Shown: positions 43,085 through 52,642 of the stretch, one piece after another
How positions within the stretch are numbered: position 1 is the stretch's first letter
How the letters are laid out: each line of letters starts with the position of its first letter
NCBI GenBank assembly: GCA_964629325.1
Contig: CAZVSC010000005.1
Location: forward strand, 1 to 64,000
Length of the DNA stretch: 64,000 bases
Source of the DNA: Eutrophocola sp964629325
GTDB lineage: Bacteria; Pseudomonadota; Gammaproteobacteria; Pseudomonadales; Pseudohongiellaceae
Direction: 5' to 3'
Notes under the pieces: model-generated
What the model was told of the DNA's origin: nothing
The model's input: the letters and a program-made list of their open reading frames with translations, nothing else
The model's database searches: none
Translations under genes and position numbers: made by a program

Positions 43085-44716
43085 ATGATGTCCTTCAAAA
43101 CCCGTTTTATCGCCTTGTCCATGATTCTGCTGCTAGCGGCGTGCGGGGGTGACAGCGGCGGGGAAACCCGGGTCGAGGTTGGCAACAGGGAAGGGGTTTT
43201 CCATTTTGGCAACCACAGTGAGCCCCAGGGCCTGGACCCCCACATCGTCACCGGTGTGCCTGAGCACCATATCCTGACGGCGCTCTTCGAAGGACTTGTC
43301 ACCAAGAACCCGGAGACCCTTGAACCGGAACCCGGTGTCGCGGAAAGCTGGGACATCAGTGAAGATGGCATGACCTATACCTTCCACCTGCGCAACAATG
43401 CCAAGTGGAGCAATGGCGACCCGGTCACTGCAGAGGATTTTCGATGGTCCTGGCAGCGGGCAATCTCGCCCCTTCTCGGCAGTGAATACAGCTACATGTA
43501 TTACCCGATTGAAAATGCTGAAGCCTACAACCTCGGTCGGGAGCCGGATTTCAGCAAGGTGGGCGTCAGTGTTCTCGACGATTACACCGTCCAGGTGAAG
43601 CTGCATTCCCCGACCCCGTATTTCCTCCAGCTTCTTGATCACTACAGCATGTACCCCGTCCACCGTGCGACCGTTGAAAAATTCGGTTCCGCTACCGATC
43701 GCCTGTCCCAGTGGGCGCGAGAGGGCAATATCGTGACCAACGGCGCCTTTGCGCTGACCGAGTGGCAGATCAATTCACACCTGCGCGTGGAGAAGAGTCC
43801 GCTTTACTGGGATGCCGACAAGGTGAAATTGAACGCCATTGTGTTTTATCCGACGGAAAACCTGGTCACTGAGGAACGTATGTTCCGCGATGGCCAGTTG
43901 CATCGTACTGAAGAAATCCCGCTGGAAAAGATCAAGGCATACCAGGCAGAGCAGCCGGAAATTACCCATATTGCACCCTGGATCGGCTCGTATTTCTACA
44001 TGCTCAACACCACCCGTGAACCCCTGACCGATGTCAGGGTGCGTAAGGCACTTGCCATGGCCGTGGACAGGGCATTGATAGCCGACACGGTCACCCAGGG
44101 TGTCTACCGGGCGTCCACTGCATTGGTCCCCCCGGGTACCGTCGGATACACTCCGCCGCACCTGTTTGACTACGATCCGGAACAGGCCAGGCAACTGTTG
44201 GCCGAGGCTGGCTACCCGGATGGCCAGGGTTTTCCTCCAATCGATATTCTGTACAACACCCATGAAGACCATCGCAAAATCGCGGTGGCCATCCAGCAGA
44301 TGTTCATGCAAAACCTGAATATCCAGGTGAACCTGGTAAACCAGGAGTGGAAAGTCTACCTGGACTCCCACAACAACATGAATTACGACATCTCCCGCCG
44401 TGGCTGGATCGGTGACTACGTTGATCCCTATACGTTTCTCAGCATGTACATCACTGATGGCGGCAACAACAAAACAGGTTTCTCCAATGCCCGCTACGAT
44501 GAAATCGTGCTCAAGGCGGCGCCCGCAGAACTGGATCGAGACAAGCGCTATGCCCTCTACCACGAAGCAGAAACCATCCTGCTCGAGAATATGCCGATAC
44601 TGCCCATATTCACTTACCAGTACAAACACCTGTTCACCACCAGCGTGAAGGGCATGCCCGACAACATCATGGGCTATTACAACTACAAGTACGTGTATCT
44701 GGAGCCAGAAGCCTAG
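43085..44716 (+). CDS. oppA: Peptide ABC transporter substrate-binding lipoprotein (OppA-like)
   Basis: A 543-residue family-5 solute-binding lipoprotein. The lipobox LLLAACGG marks the lipidated cysteine. Family marks include SEPQGLDPHIVTG, the LVTKNPETLEPEPGVAESW segment and WSNGDPVTAEDFRWSW (signature of oligopeptide-binding proteins). The gene is followed at 18 bases by two permeases and a fused ATPase, forming a complete importer. Peptides are the most likely cargo; the exact specificity is not visible. Confidence 0.92.
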   Translation: MMSFKTRFIALSMILLLAACGGDSGGETRVEVGNREGVFHFGNHSEPQGLDPHIVTGVPEHHILTALFEGLVTKNPETLEPEPGVAESWDISEDGMTYTFHLRNNAKWSNGDPVTAEDFRWSWQRAISPLLGSEYSYMYYPIENAEAYNLGREPDFSKVGVSVLDDYTVQVKLHSPTPYFLQLLDHYSMYPVHRATVEKFGSATDRLSQWAREGNIVTNGAFALTEWQINSHLRVEKSPLYWDADKVKLNAIVFYPTENLVTEERMFRDGQLHRTEEIPLEKIKAYQAEQPEITHIAPWIGSYFYMLNTTREPLTDVRVRKALAMAVDRALIADTVTQGVYRASTALVPPGTVGYTPPHLFDYDPEQARQLLAEAGYPDGQGFPPIDILYNTHEDHRKIAVAIQQMFMQNLNIQVNLVNQEWKVYLDSHNNMNYDISRRGWIGDYVDPYTFLSMYITDGGNNKTGFSNARYDEIVLKAAPAELDRDKRYALYHEAETILLENMPILPIFTYQYKHLFTTSVKGMPDNIMGYYNYKYVYLEPEA

Positions 44717-44734
44717 AGCCGGGACAGAATAGCC

Positions 44735-45664
44735 ATGTGGCGTTTTGTCGGTCTACGTGTCCTGCAGGCTGTACCGGTCATCCTCGCGGTCATCACGGTG
44801 ACATTCTTCCTCGTCCGGGCTGCTCCTGGTGGTCCTTTTGACACGGAAAAAGCCGTCAGTGAGCAGGTCAAGGCGGCCCTGGAAGCGCGTTACCGTCTCG
44901 ATTTGCCGATCCATGAGCAGTACCTGTCCTACCTGGGCGACTTGTTCAAGGGTGACATGGGGCCTTCGTTCTATTACCCCGGCCGCAGCGTCAACGACCT
45001 CATATTCCAGGGACTGCCCATTACCGCCGAACTGGGCTTCTATGCGCTGATCATCGCCCTGGTGATTGGATGCCTGGCCGGCGTCTTTGCCGCACTCAAA
45101 CCGAATACAGCACAGGATTACGTACCCATGAGCCTGGCCATGATCGGCATCTGCATGCCGTCATTCCTGCTGGGGCCGCTCCTGGTGCTGATCTTCGGTA
45201 TCTGGCTGGACGTGATGCCTGTGTCAGGCTGGGGACAGACGATGGGCGACAAGGTACTGCCGAGCATCACACTTGGCGCCATGTATGCGGCGTATATCGC
45301 CCGTCTGAGCCGTTCCGGCATGCTGGAAGTCATGCACCAGGACTACCTGCGCACGGCCCGGGCAAAAGGCCTGCCGGAACGTATTGTGATTTGGCGCCAT
45401 GCGCTGCGCGGCGGGCTGCTGCCGGTCATCAGCTATCTCGGGCCTGCCTTTGCCGCCTTGCTCAGCGGCTCGTTTGTGGTGGAAACCGTCTTCCAGATTC
45501 CTGGCCTGGGGCGTTTCTACATCCAGGCTGCATTCAATCGTGACTACACCATGATTCTCGGTACGACAGTGTTCCTGTCCACGCTCATCGTGCTGTTCAA
45601 CCTGTTGTCCGACATCGTTGCGGCCTGGCTTAACCCCCGCTTGCGTTATCAATTCAGGAAGTAG
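44735..45664 (+). CDS. oppB: Peptide ABC transporter permease (OppB-like)
   Basis: A 309-residue inner-membrane permease with about six helices. The N-terminus VLQAVPVILAVITVTFFLVRAAPGGPFD and the cytoplasmic coupling loop MHQDYLRTARAKGLPE (EAA-type motif) are typical of the DppB/OppB family. It ends 2 bases before the next permease. With OppC it forms the transmembrane channel of the importer. Confidence 0.95.
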   Translation: MWRFVGLRVLQAVPVILAVITVTFFLVRAAPGGPFDTEKAVSEQVKAALEARYRLDLPIHEQYLSYLGDLFKGDMGPSFYYPGRSVNDLIFQGLPITAELGFYALIIALVIGCLAGVFAALKPNTAQDYVPMSLAMIGICMPSFLLGPLLVLIFGIWLDVMPVSGWGQTMGDKVLPSITLGAMYAAYIARLSRSGMLEVMHQDYLRTARAKGLPERIVIWRHALRGGLLPVISYLGPAFAALLSGSFVVETVFQIPGLGRFYIQAAFNRDYTMILGTTVFLSTLIVLFNLLSDIVAAWLNPRLRYQFRK

Positions 45665-45666
45665 CC

Positions 45667-46554
45667 GTGACCGAAGAAGCGCAACAGATCCTCAATGCCA
45701 TGCCCAAGGGCACTTCCCTCTGGGAAGATGCTCTCCATCGCCTGCGCAAGAATCGCCTGGCCATGTTCGGCCTGTGCTACCTGGGCATACTGATCTTCAT
45801 CTGCCTGATTACACCCTGGATCGCTCCATACGGGTATGAAGAACAGAACCTGCGCCTGGGTGCCGTGCCCCCGAACTCTGAACACTGGCTCGGCACGGAT
45901 ACCTTTGGGCGCGACATGTTTACGCGCATCCTCTATGGTGGGCGTGTCTCGCTGCTGGTCGGTTTCATTGCCACCTTTGTGGCCCTGATAATCGGTGTAG
46001 CCTACGGCGCCATTTCCGGGTATGCCGGCGGCAAGGTAGACGCGGTCATGATGCGCCTGGTGGATATTTTCTATGCGCTGCCCTACATGATCTTCATCAT
46101 CCTGCTGATGGTGGTTTTTGGCCGCAATCTCTTGCTCCTGTTCCTGGCCATCGGAGCGGTCGAATGGCTGGTAATGGCACGAATCGTCAGGGGGCAGGTG
46201 CAGAGCCTGCGGCAGCAAGAGTATGTCGAGGCGGCCATGTCGCTGGGCCTGTCACCCTTCGCCATCATTGCCCGCCACCTGATTCCCAATGCCCTGGGCC
46301 CGGTCATTGTTTACACCACGCTGACCATTCCGAACGTCATGCTGCTTGAAGCCTTCCTAAGCTTTCTCGGCCTCGGTATACAGCCGCCACAGTCGTCCTG
46401 GGGTGTACTGATTTCCTATGGTGTGGAAACCATGGAGGAGTTCCCCTGGCTGCTGATCTATCCGGGCCTGGCACTGACCATCACCCTTTTTGCATTGAAT
46501 TTCTTTGGCGACGGCCTGCGCGATGCCCTCGACCCGAAAGCATCGAGGGATTGA
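45667..46554 (+). CDS. oppC: Peptide ABC transporter permease (OppC-like)
   Basis: A 295-residue permease of the DppC/OppC family. The start is GTG 45667, giving MTEEAQQILNAM. The conserved HWLGTDTFGRDMFTRILYGGR segment and the coupling loop LRQQEYVEAAMSLGLSP are present. The gene starts 2 bases after oppB and ends 3 bases before the ATPase gene, so all four genes are one operon. Confidence 0.95.
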   Translation: MTEEAQQILNAMPKGTSLWEDALHRLRKNRLAMFGLCYLGILIFICLITPWIAPYGYEEQNLRLGAVPPNSEHWLGTDTFGRDMFTRILYGGRVSLLVGFIATFVALIIGVAYGAISGYAGGKVDAVMMRLVDIFYALPYMIFIILLMVVFGRNLLLLFLAIGAVEWLVMARIVRGQVQSLRQQEYVEAAMSLGLSPFAIIARHLIPNALGPVIVYTTLTIPNVMLLEAFLSFLGLGIQPPQSSWGVLISYGVETMEEFPWLLIYPGLALTITLFALNFFGDGLRDALDPKASRD

Positions 46555-46557
46555 GCC

Positions 46558-48174
46558 ATGTCCTTGCTAGAGGTAAACAACCTTTCCGTCCATTTCCACA
46601 CGCGCAACGGCGTTGTTGAAGCCGTGAATGGCATTACTTTCAATGTGGAAGCCGGCAAGACATTCGCCATCATTGGCGAGTCGGGTTCGGGCAAGTCTGT
46701 GGCCTGCTACAGCATGCTGGGGCTGGTGCCAATGCCGCCCGGCCGCTTCGAGTCGGGTAAAGTACTTTTTCACGGTGAAAACCTGCTCGACATGTCGGAA
46801 AAGGAATTGCGCAAGGTAAGGGGGAAGGGCATCTCGATCATTTTCCAGGATCCCATGACCACCCTGAACCCGTTCCTGAAAATTGGCGACCAGCTCATCG
46901 AACCGCTGCGCCTGCACTTCGGCATGAGCAGGAAGGACGCCTGGCAGAAGGGTATCGAGATTCTCGAGGAAGTCGGTATCAAGAATGCCGCCCAGCGTAT
47001 GAATGCCTGGCCGTTCGAGTTTTCGGGCGGTATGCGCCAGCGCGTGGTGATTGCAATGGCGCTGGTCACCGAACCGGATATCATCATCGCTGACGAGCCA
47101 ACCACCGCACTGGATGTCACTGTCCAGGCCCAGATCCTTAAATTGCTCAAGGAACTCCAGCAAAGGCGCAATATCGGTGTCATTTTCATCAGCCATGACC
47201 TCAGTGTGGTTGCTGATATCGCTGATGAAATTGCGGTGATGCAGAATGGCCGGTTCGTGGAAACGGGCGATCATGACGCCATTTTTAAAAATGCCTCCCA
47301 CGAGTACACGAAAAAGCTGCTGGCGGCAGTGCCGACCACCCAGAAAGTCGAAACCGGCGGCAGGGACGAACCCCTGGTGTGCGTACGTGACGTGGTGGTC
47401 GAATTTACCGGTGGCAAGGGCAGGGACACCGTGCGTGCCGTGGATAATGTCAGTATCGATATTTACCGCCACGAGATTCTCGGGCTGGTGGGAGAGTCGG
47501 GTTCCGGCAAGTCGACTCTGGGTCGCACCATCCTGCGCCTGCTGGAACCGACTCAGGGTGCCGTGACTTTTGCCGGCGAGGATATCAGCCACTATAACCG
47601 CGCCAGGATGAAGCCCCTGCGGCGGCAGATGCAAATGATCTTCCAGGATCCCTACGCCAGTCTCAATCCGCGCATGACCGTGTACGACACGCTGGCAGAA
47701 CCATTGCTGCTGCACAAGATCTGCAACCGCAAAACCCTCGACAGGGAAGTATATGCCCTGATGGACTCGGTGGGACTGGCCCGTGAGAGCGTGCTACGTT
47801 ATCCCCACGAATTTTCCGGTGGCCAGCGCCAGCGCATTGCCATCGGCAGGGCGATTGCCACGAAACCGGCATTCATCGTTGCCGATGAGCCGGTTTCAGC
47901 TCTGGATGTCACCATCCAGGCCCAGATACTCGATTTGCTGCTGGCCCTCGTTGACCGGTTCAACCTGACGATGCTGTTTATTTCCCACGATCTCGGCGTG
48001 GTGCGCTACCTGTCGGACCGCATCGTGGTCATGAAGGAAGGCTGCCTTGTGGAAAGCGGCACGGTAGCTGAGGTCTTTGATAATCCGTCCCAGGAATACA
48101 CCCGCAGGCTGCTCAGTGCGATACCCGGCAAGGAACTGTTCACTGACAGCGCGACATCGGCGCCGCTGTCCTAA
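46558..48174 (+). CDS. Peptide ABC transporter ATPase, OppD-OppF fusion
   Basis: A 538-residue protein holding two complete ABC ATPases in one chain, the equivalent of OppD plus OppF (as in YejF or GsiA). Walker A motifs are GESGSGKSV and GESGSGKST, signatures FSGGMRQR and FSGGQRQR, Walker B IIADEPTTALD and IVADEPVSALD. It provides both nucleotide-binding sites for the oppBC channel. The stop overlaps the convergent gloB stop by four bases. Confidence 0.95.
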   Translation: MSLLEVNNLSVHFHTRNGVVEAVNGITFNVEAGKTFAIIGESGSGKSVACYSMLGLVPMPPGRFESGKVLFHGENLLDMSEKELRKVRGKGISIIFQDPMTTLNPFLKIGDQLIEPLRLHFGMSRKDAWQKGIEILEEVGIKNAAQRMNAWPFEFSGGMRQRVVIAMALVTEPDIIIADEPTTALDVTVQAQILKLLKELQQRRNIGVIFISHDLSVVADIADEIAVMQNGRFVETGDHDAIFKNASHEYTKKLLAAVPTTQKVETGGRDEPLVCVRDVVVEFTGGKGRDTVRAVDNVSIDIYRHEILGLVGESGSGKSTLGRTILRLLEPTQGAVTFAGEDISHYNRARMKPLRRQMQMIFQDPYASLNPRMTVYDTLAEPLLLHKICNRKTLDREVYALMDSVGLARESVLRYPHEFSGGQRQRIAIGRAIATKPAFIVADEPVSALDVTIQAQILDLLLALVDRFNLTMLFISHDLGVVRYLSDRIVVMKEGCLVESGTVAEVFDNPSQEYTRRLLSAIPGKELFTDSATSAPLS

Positions 48175-48944
48175 AACGAATCCTTCCAGCTCCTGATGAT
48201 GCCGAAGACTTCATCGGGAGCACTGACTTTGCGTCCGCTCTGGCCATGCGCCGCGGCAATAATGTCGGCCTCGGAACAGCGCAGGAAGGGGTTGGTTTCC
48301 AGTTCCGCGTGAATTGTGGTGGGCACCGTGGGGATGTCGTTCTCCCGCCGGGCTTTTTCCCGAGCAATCCGGTCTGCCAGGGGCGCGCTGTCAGGTGTTA
48401 CCGCGTGTGCAAATGCCAGATTGGCCAGCGTGTATTCATGGGCGCAGTAAACCATGGTGTCAGGAGGCAGGGAGGCGAGTTTCTGCAGCGAGCCGTGCAT
48501 CATGCGGTGTGTCCCCTCGAATACGCGTCCACAGCCCCCGGCAAACAGGGTGTCGCCGCAGAACAACAGGGGCGGATTGCCGTCGGCGAAGTAGGCGATG
48601 TGATCCAGGGTGTGGCCCGGGATTTCAAGCACCCGGAATGTCTCACCCAGGGCATTCACCGCATCCCCTTCGGCAAGGGGGTGGGTAACCGCCGGTATGT
48701 TGGGTGAATGCGGGCCGTAAACCGGAACGTCAAATTTCTGCAACAGCTTGCCTATGCCTCCAGTATGGTCGCCGTGATGATGGGTGATAAAAATCATGCA
48801 CAGTTCGAGTTCGTTGTCTGCCAGAAAGCGTAGAACCGGTTCTGCATCACCGGGATCAACAATGCCGCACTGACGTGTTCCCTCTGCCTGGAACAGCCAC
48901 AGGTAATTGTCGTGGAATGCCGGGATGGGGGTGACTTTAAGCAT
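48171..48944 (-). CDS. gloB: Hydroxyacylglutathione hydrolase (glyoxalase II)
   Basis: A 257-residue metallo-beta-lactamase-fold enzyme that hydrolyses S-D-lactoylglutathione in methylglyoxal detoxification. The binuclear metal motif is FITHHHGDHTGG; further ligands are in IPGHTLDHI and LFCGDTLFAGGCGR, and the C-terminal region CAHEYTLANLAFA binds glutathione. ATG 48944 has AGGAG eight bases upstream. The gene is divergent from the methyltransferase, with 102 bases between starts. Confidence 0.95.
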   Translation of the reverse strand: MLKVTPIPAFHDNYLWLFQAEGTRQCGIVDPGDAEPVLRFLADNELELCMIFITHHHGDHTGGIGKLLQKFDVPVYGPHSPNIPAVTHPLAEGDAVNALGETFRVLEIPGHTLDHIAYFADGNPPLLFCGDTLFAGGCGRVFEGTHRMMHGSLQKLASLPPDTMVYCAHEYTLANLAFAHAVTPDSAPLADRIAREKARRENDIPTVPTTIHAELETNPFLRCSEADIIAAAHGQSGRKVSAPDEVFGIIRSWKDSF

Positions 48945-49046
48945 GGTGTTCTCCTGCGGGATGGCGGGGTTTGTCGCATGTCCCCGGGCTCTCCGGTATG
49001 ATACCCAAAATTCATCCCCCCTGCCGGATGTGCTGGCTGGAACTTC

Positions 49047-49952
49047 ATGATCTGGAAAACTCACAGGGACAATCTCGATACGCCGGGCTTCTACACGGCC
49101 ATGCACCGCTGGTACCAGACCCCGTTGGGTGAACGCCTGCTGCAGTCCGAACAGGCCCTCCTGGAACATTGCCTGCCGCGGCGTTTCGGCTACCACCTTC
49201 TGCAGATCGGGTGCGCCAACCTGCCGCTGGCCAAGAGCAGCCCGATCGGTCACAAGTATTTTATCTCCCATACCGCTGAAGGCTCTTTATCCGCTGAAGG
49301 CTCTTTATCCGCTGAAGGCTCTTTGTCAGCTGATGGCTCTTTGTCCGCTGAAGGCTCTCATCCCGGGGGCAGGCGTGACGCTACAATTACCGGAACGCCT
49401 GCGGGCATCGTGGCCAAGGGGGAAGCCATCCCGCTTGCCAGTGAGTCGGTCGATCTTGTCCTGCTGCACCATGCGCTGGACTATTCTTCGTCCCAGCACC
49501 AGCTGCTGCGAGAGGTGTCGCGTGTGCTCATCGCCGGCGGACATATCGTCATTATCGGGTTCAATCCCATCAGCAGTTGGGGTATCAGGACCCGGCTGCC
49601 CGGACGCAAAAAAGCGCCCTGGCAGGGCAAGCTGCTCAGCACGCTGCGCATCACCGACTGGCTGAAGCTGCTGGATTTCCAGGTGGAGCAGGTGCGTTAC
49701 GGTGCATACTCCCTGCCGATCAACTCCCCGGGGGTGATCCGGTATTCCGGGGTGCTGGACAAGCTGGCGGCCAGGCTGAACTGGCCCACCGGGGGCATCT
49801 ACATGATATCTGCCCGCAAGCAGGTGCTTCCGCTGACGCCCATCCAGGCATCCTGGCGTGAATTTGCCGGCGCCCATGTCGGCCTGCCCATTGCGGAAAA
49901 CATCACACGGGTTTCCCGAGAGCTGCAAGCAGCCAGCAACGAGGAGTTCTGA
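49047..49952 (+). CDS. Class I SAM-dependent methyltransferase (gloB-linked family)
   Basis: A 301-residue Rossmann-fold methyltransferase of the family lying between gloB and rnhA in many gammaproteobacteria. SAM-binding motif I corresponds to YHLLQIGCANLPLAKSS, post-I to the region before SVDLVLLHHALDYSSSQH (motif III-like), with GGHIVIIGFNPISSWG after it. Substrate unknown. Unusually, between motif I and the next strand there is a run of five copies of a six-residue unit (AEGSLS) encoded by an 18-bp tandem repeat, an insertion not expected in the family. RnhA follows after 13 bases. Confidence 0.85.
   Translation: MIWKTHRDNLDTPGFYTAMHRWYQTPLGERLLQSEQALLEHCLPRRFGYHLLQIGCANLPLAKSSPIGHKYFISHTAEGSLSAEGSLSAEGSLSADGSLSAEGSHPGGRRDATITGTPAGIVAKGEAIPLASESVDLVLLHHALDYSSSQHQLLREVSRVLIAGGHIVIIGFNPISSWGIRTRLPGRKKAPWQGKLLSTLRITDWLKLLDFQVEQVRYGAYSLPINSPGVIRYSGVLDKLAARLNWPTGGIYMISARKQVLPLTPIQASWREFAGAHVGLPIAENITRVSRELQAASNEEF
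49275..49364 (+). repeat. 18-bp tandem repeat, five units
   Basis: Unit GCTGAAGGCTCTTTATCC. Copies at 49275, 49293, 49311, 49329 and 49347. Units 1 and 2 are identical, 3 and 4 differ by two or three bases, unit 5 diverges at its end. The length is a multiple of three, so unit gain or loss would not break the reading frame. Confidence 0.95.
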
Positions 49953-49965
49953 GACCCGACCCGGT

Positions 49966-50412
49966 ATGGCTGATGAAGTCTTGATTTACACGGATGGCGC
50001 TTGTCGCGGCAATCCCGGTCCCGGTGGCTGGGGTGCGGTACTGCGTTACGGTGACAACGAAAAATTGCTGTATGGCGGCGAATCCGAAACCACCAACAAT
50101 CGCATGGAACTGACCGCGGTTATCCGCGCGCTGGAATGCCTGAAGCACAACAAGCACCGGGTCAGGATTACCACCGATTCGAAATATGTCCTGCAGGGCA
50201 TGACGGAGTGGATCCAAGGCTGGAAAGCCAAGGGCTGGCGTACGGCCAGCAAAAAGCCAGTTATGAATGCCGACCTGTGGCAGGCGCTGGATGCCCTGGT
50301 GCAGCAGTTCGACATCGACTGGCACTGGGTGAAGGGCCACAGCGGGCACCCGGAAAACGAGCTGGCCGATGAACTGGCCAATCGTGGTATCGACGAACTC
50401 GACAGTTTCTAG
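49966..50412 (+). CDS. rnhA: Ribonuclease HI
   Basis: A 148-residue endonuclease cutting RNA in RNA-DNA hybrids. Acidic active-site residues are in YTDGACRGNPGPGGWG, NRMELTAVIRAL and TTDSKYV; the histidine loop and last aspartate are in KGHSGHPENELADELAN. The start ATG 49966 follows the methyltransferase stop by 13 bases; longer in-frame sequence is the 3' end of that gene. dnaQ starts 18 bases later. The pair rnhA-dnaQ is a widespread arrangement. Confidence 0.97.
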   Translation: MADEVLIYTDGACRGNPGPGGWGAVLRYGDNEKLLYGGESETTNNRMELTAVIRALECLKHNKHRVRITTDSKYVLQGMTEWIQGWKAKGWRTASKKPVMNADLWQALDALVQQFDIDWHWVKGHSGHPENELADELANRGIDELDSF

Positions 50413-50430
50413 AAGGAGAGCCCTCAGCGC

Positions 50431-51138
50431 ATGCGACAGATAGTACTGGATACCGAAACCACCGGGCTGGATCCTGCCCAGGGTCACAAGATAATCGAGA
50501 TCGGCTGTGTCGAACTGCTCAACCGTCGCCTCACCGGCAATCACCTGCACGTGTACATCAACCCGCAGCGGGAGATTGAAGCCGCAGCTCTGGAAGTGCA
50601 CGGTATCACCAATGAATTCCTGGCTGACAAGCCCCTATTTGCCGACGTGGCCCAGAGCTTCATCGACTTTGTCGACGGAGCCGAACTGATCATCCACAAC
50701 GCGCCTTTTGATATCGGCTTCCTGGACCATGAACTGGCCGCCCTCAAGCGCGGCTACAAATCCATGTCGGAATACTGCTCCGTGCTGGACTCGCTGGTCA
50801 TGGCGCGCAAAAAGCACCCGGGCCAGAAGAATAACCTTGACGCGTTGTGCAAGCGTTACATGGTCGACAACACGCAGCGGGAGCTCCATGGGGCACTGCT
50901 CGATGCGGAGATACTGGCTGATGTCTACCTGATGATGACCGGCGGGCAGTCCAGTTTCTCGCTCGGTTATGAAGAAAGTGTCCAGCAGGACAGGGGCGTG
51001 GCCTCGCAGAAACTCGAGAGCCGCCGTAAGCCCTTGAAGGTGATACGAGCTACCTCCGAGGAAATGGCAGCGCATGAAGCACGTCTGCAGGAAATCGACG
51101 AGAAGGCTGATAACGGGTGTCTGTGGTTGAAGAATTAG
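50431..51138 (+). CDS. dnaQ: DNA polymerase III epsilon subunit (proofreading exonuclease)
   Basis: A 235-residue 3'-5' exonuclease of the replicative polymerase. Exo I is VLDTETTGLD (catalytic Asp and Glu), Exo II lies in LIIHNAPFDIGFLDHEL, and Exo III in HGALLDAEILADVYL. The C-terminal tail (about residues 185-235) is the polymerase alpha-binding part. AGAAGGAGA before the ATG is a very strong ribosome site. Confidence 0.97.
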   Translation: MRQIVLDTETTGLDPAQGHKIIEIGCVELLNRRLTGNHLHVYINPQREIEAAALEVHGITNEFLADKPLFADVAQSFIDFVDGAELIIHNAPFDIGFLDHELAALKRGYKSMSEYCSVLDSLVMARKKHPGQKNNLDALCKRYMVDNTQRELHGALLDAEILADVYLMMTGGQSSFSLGYEESVQQDRGVASQKLESRRKPLKVIRATSEEMAAHEARLQEIDEKADNGCLWLKN

Positions 51139-51160
51139 CCCGAATACGGCTCGGTATTTC

Positions 51161-51189
51161 TTGAAGTGCCATGCCCCCGTGCTTATAAT
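51161..51189 (+). promoter_or_regulatory. Sigma-70 promoter for the NhaD-like gene
   Basis: TTGAAG (51161-51166), a 17-base spacer, and a consensus TATAAT (51184-51189), 62 bases before the ATG. Confidence 0.8.
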
Positions 51190-51251
51190 CCCTGACTTCA
51201 AACGCCCAATAAACCTTTTATTTCAACACGTTAATTATCTAAGGATTCCCT

Positions 51252-52631
51252 ATGGAAGTGCTAGTAATGGATACCCCGATGATGGTGTCCGGCATCATTC
51301 TTGTGATTACCTTCATCGGTATCTTTACTGAAGGCGTGCACGGCTTTCATCGCGCCAAGTTCGCCCTGGGTGGCGCAGGCGCTATGGTACTTGCCGGCCA
51401 GTACTTCGGTTTCTACAACCCCGAACTGGCGATCGAATCCATTGACTGGAACGTGATCTTCCTGCTTGGCGCCATGATGACGATTGTCGCCATTATGATC
51501 CCCACCGGCGGTTTCCAGATGATGGCGTACCGAATTGCTGATCTCAGCAAGGGACGGCTGTTTTTGCTGCTTGCGATGATGGGCACACTGGTTACCGTGC
51601 TGTCGCTGCTGCTCGACAACGTGACCACCGTGGTGATTTTCGGCCCGCTGATCATTCTTATCTGCCGCTCCATGAATGTCAGCCCGATTCCTTACCTCCT
51701 GGCCGCAGCCCTGTTGTCTGACACAGGTGGTGTGGCGACCCTGGTCGGCGATCCGCCCAACCTGATGATCGGCTCCGCCGCGGGCATCGGCTTCAACACG
51801 TTCTTCTACCACATGGGCGGTATCGTTTTCATCGCCTGGATTGCGACCCTGTTCGCCATGAAGATCATTTTCAAGAAAGAGCTGGCTGTGAAGCCGGAAC
51901 TGCAGGATTTCAGCCAGCGGGAAGAACTGCATGATCCGTATACCTGGAAAGTGTCCCTGATCGTCCTTGCCATCATGGTTGTTGGCTTCATCATGCACCG
52001 GACCCTGCACTGGGAGGCCTGGTTTGTCGCCGGCATGGGCCTGACCCTCCTGGTCTTTTTCGGCAAGGAAGTGGACATGGATGAGCACTTTGCCGACGTC
52101 GAGTTGACCCTGCTCATGTTCTTTATGGCCCTGTTCATCATCGTGGGCGGCGTAGAGCACAGCCGCTTCCTGGAATACATCGGCCAGTTCATCCTGCCGT
52201 TCGTGCGCGAAGACCTGCTGACCGCCTGCATCCTGCTCATGTGGGTTGCGGCCTTCCTGTCTGCTTTCATCGACAATATCCCGTTCACCGCTGCCATGAT
52301 CCCGATTATCCTGGGGCTTGAAGCGCAGGGTGTGAACGTGAATGCCCTCTGGTGGGCACTGGCTGCCGGTGTGGGCATGGGTGGAAACGGCAGTCACCTG
52401 GGTTCGACCGCGAACGTGTTCATCGTCACAATTTCCGAAAAGCTGGCGAAGGACGAGGGTCGGCCGGAACTTGCCATTACCCCGGGCCTGTGGATACGCA
52501 AGGGCTCGCCGGTGATGATCCTGACCCTGATCATCTGTTCAATCGTGATGGCGACGTTCTTCGACTTCTACGCCAATCCGGAAGCCAATATTGGCACCGA
52601 GCCTGGTGAAGTCATGGAACTGGCCGAGTAA
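51252..52631 (+). CDS. NhaD/ArsB-superfamily ion transporter
   Basis: A 459-residue polytopic membrane protein of the ion-transporter superfamily that includes NhaD, ArsB and SLC13 carriers. Two inverted-repeat motifs are visible: LLDNVTTVVIFGP with DTGGVATLVGDPPNLMIGSAAG in the first half, and FIDNIPFTAAMIPIILGL with GNGSHLGSTANVFIV in the second. The closest fit seems to be the Na+/H+ antiporter or citrate-transporter-like CitM/P-protein branch; the ion cannot be set from sequence. It stands in its own unit with a consensus promoter and a terminator-like hairpin. Confidence 0.82.
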   Translation: MEVLVMDTPMMVSGIILVITFIGIFTEGVHGFHRAKFALGGAGAMVLAGQYFGFYNPELAIESIDWNVIFLLGAMMTIVAIMIPTGGFQMMAYRIADLSKGRLFLLLAMMGTLVTVLSLLLDNVTTVVIFGPLIILICRSMNVSPIPYLLAAALLSDTGGVATLVGDPPNLMIGSAAGIGFNTFFYHMGGIVFIAWIATLFAMKIIFKKELAVKPELQDFSQREELHDPYTWKVSLIVLAIMVVGFIMHRTLHWEAWFVAGMGLTLLVFFGKEVDMDEHFADVELTLLMFFMALFIIVGGVEHSRFLEYIGQFILPFVREDLLTACILLMWVAAFLSAFIDNIPFTAAMIPIILGLEAQGVNVNALWWALAAGVGMGGNGSHLGSTANVFIVTISEKLAKDEGRPELAITPGLWIRKGSPVMILTLIICSIVMATFFDFYANPEANIGTEPGEVMELAE

Positions 52632-52642
52632 ACAAGCATGCA

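Noticed and set aside
49858..49965. N-terminal extension of RNase HI
   Set aside because: The extension overlaps the 3' end of the methyltransferase gene in another frame; ATG 49966 matches the family start.
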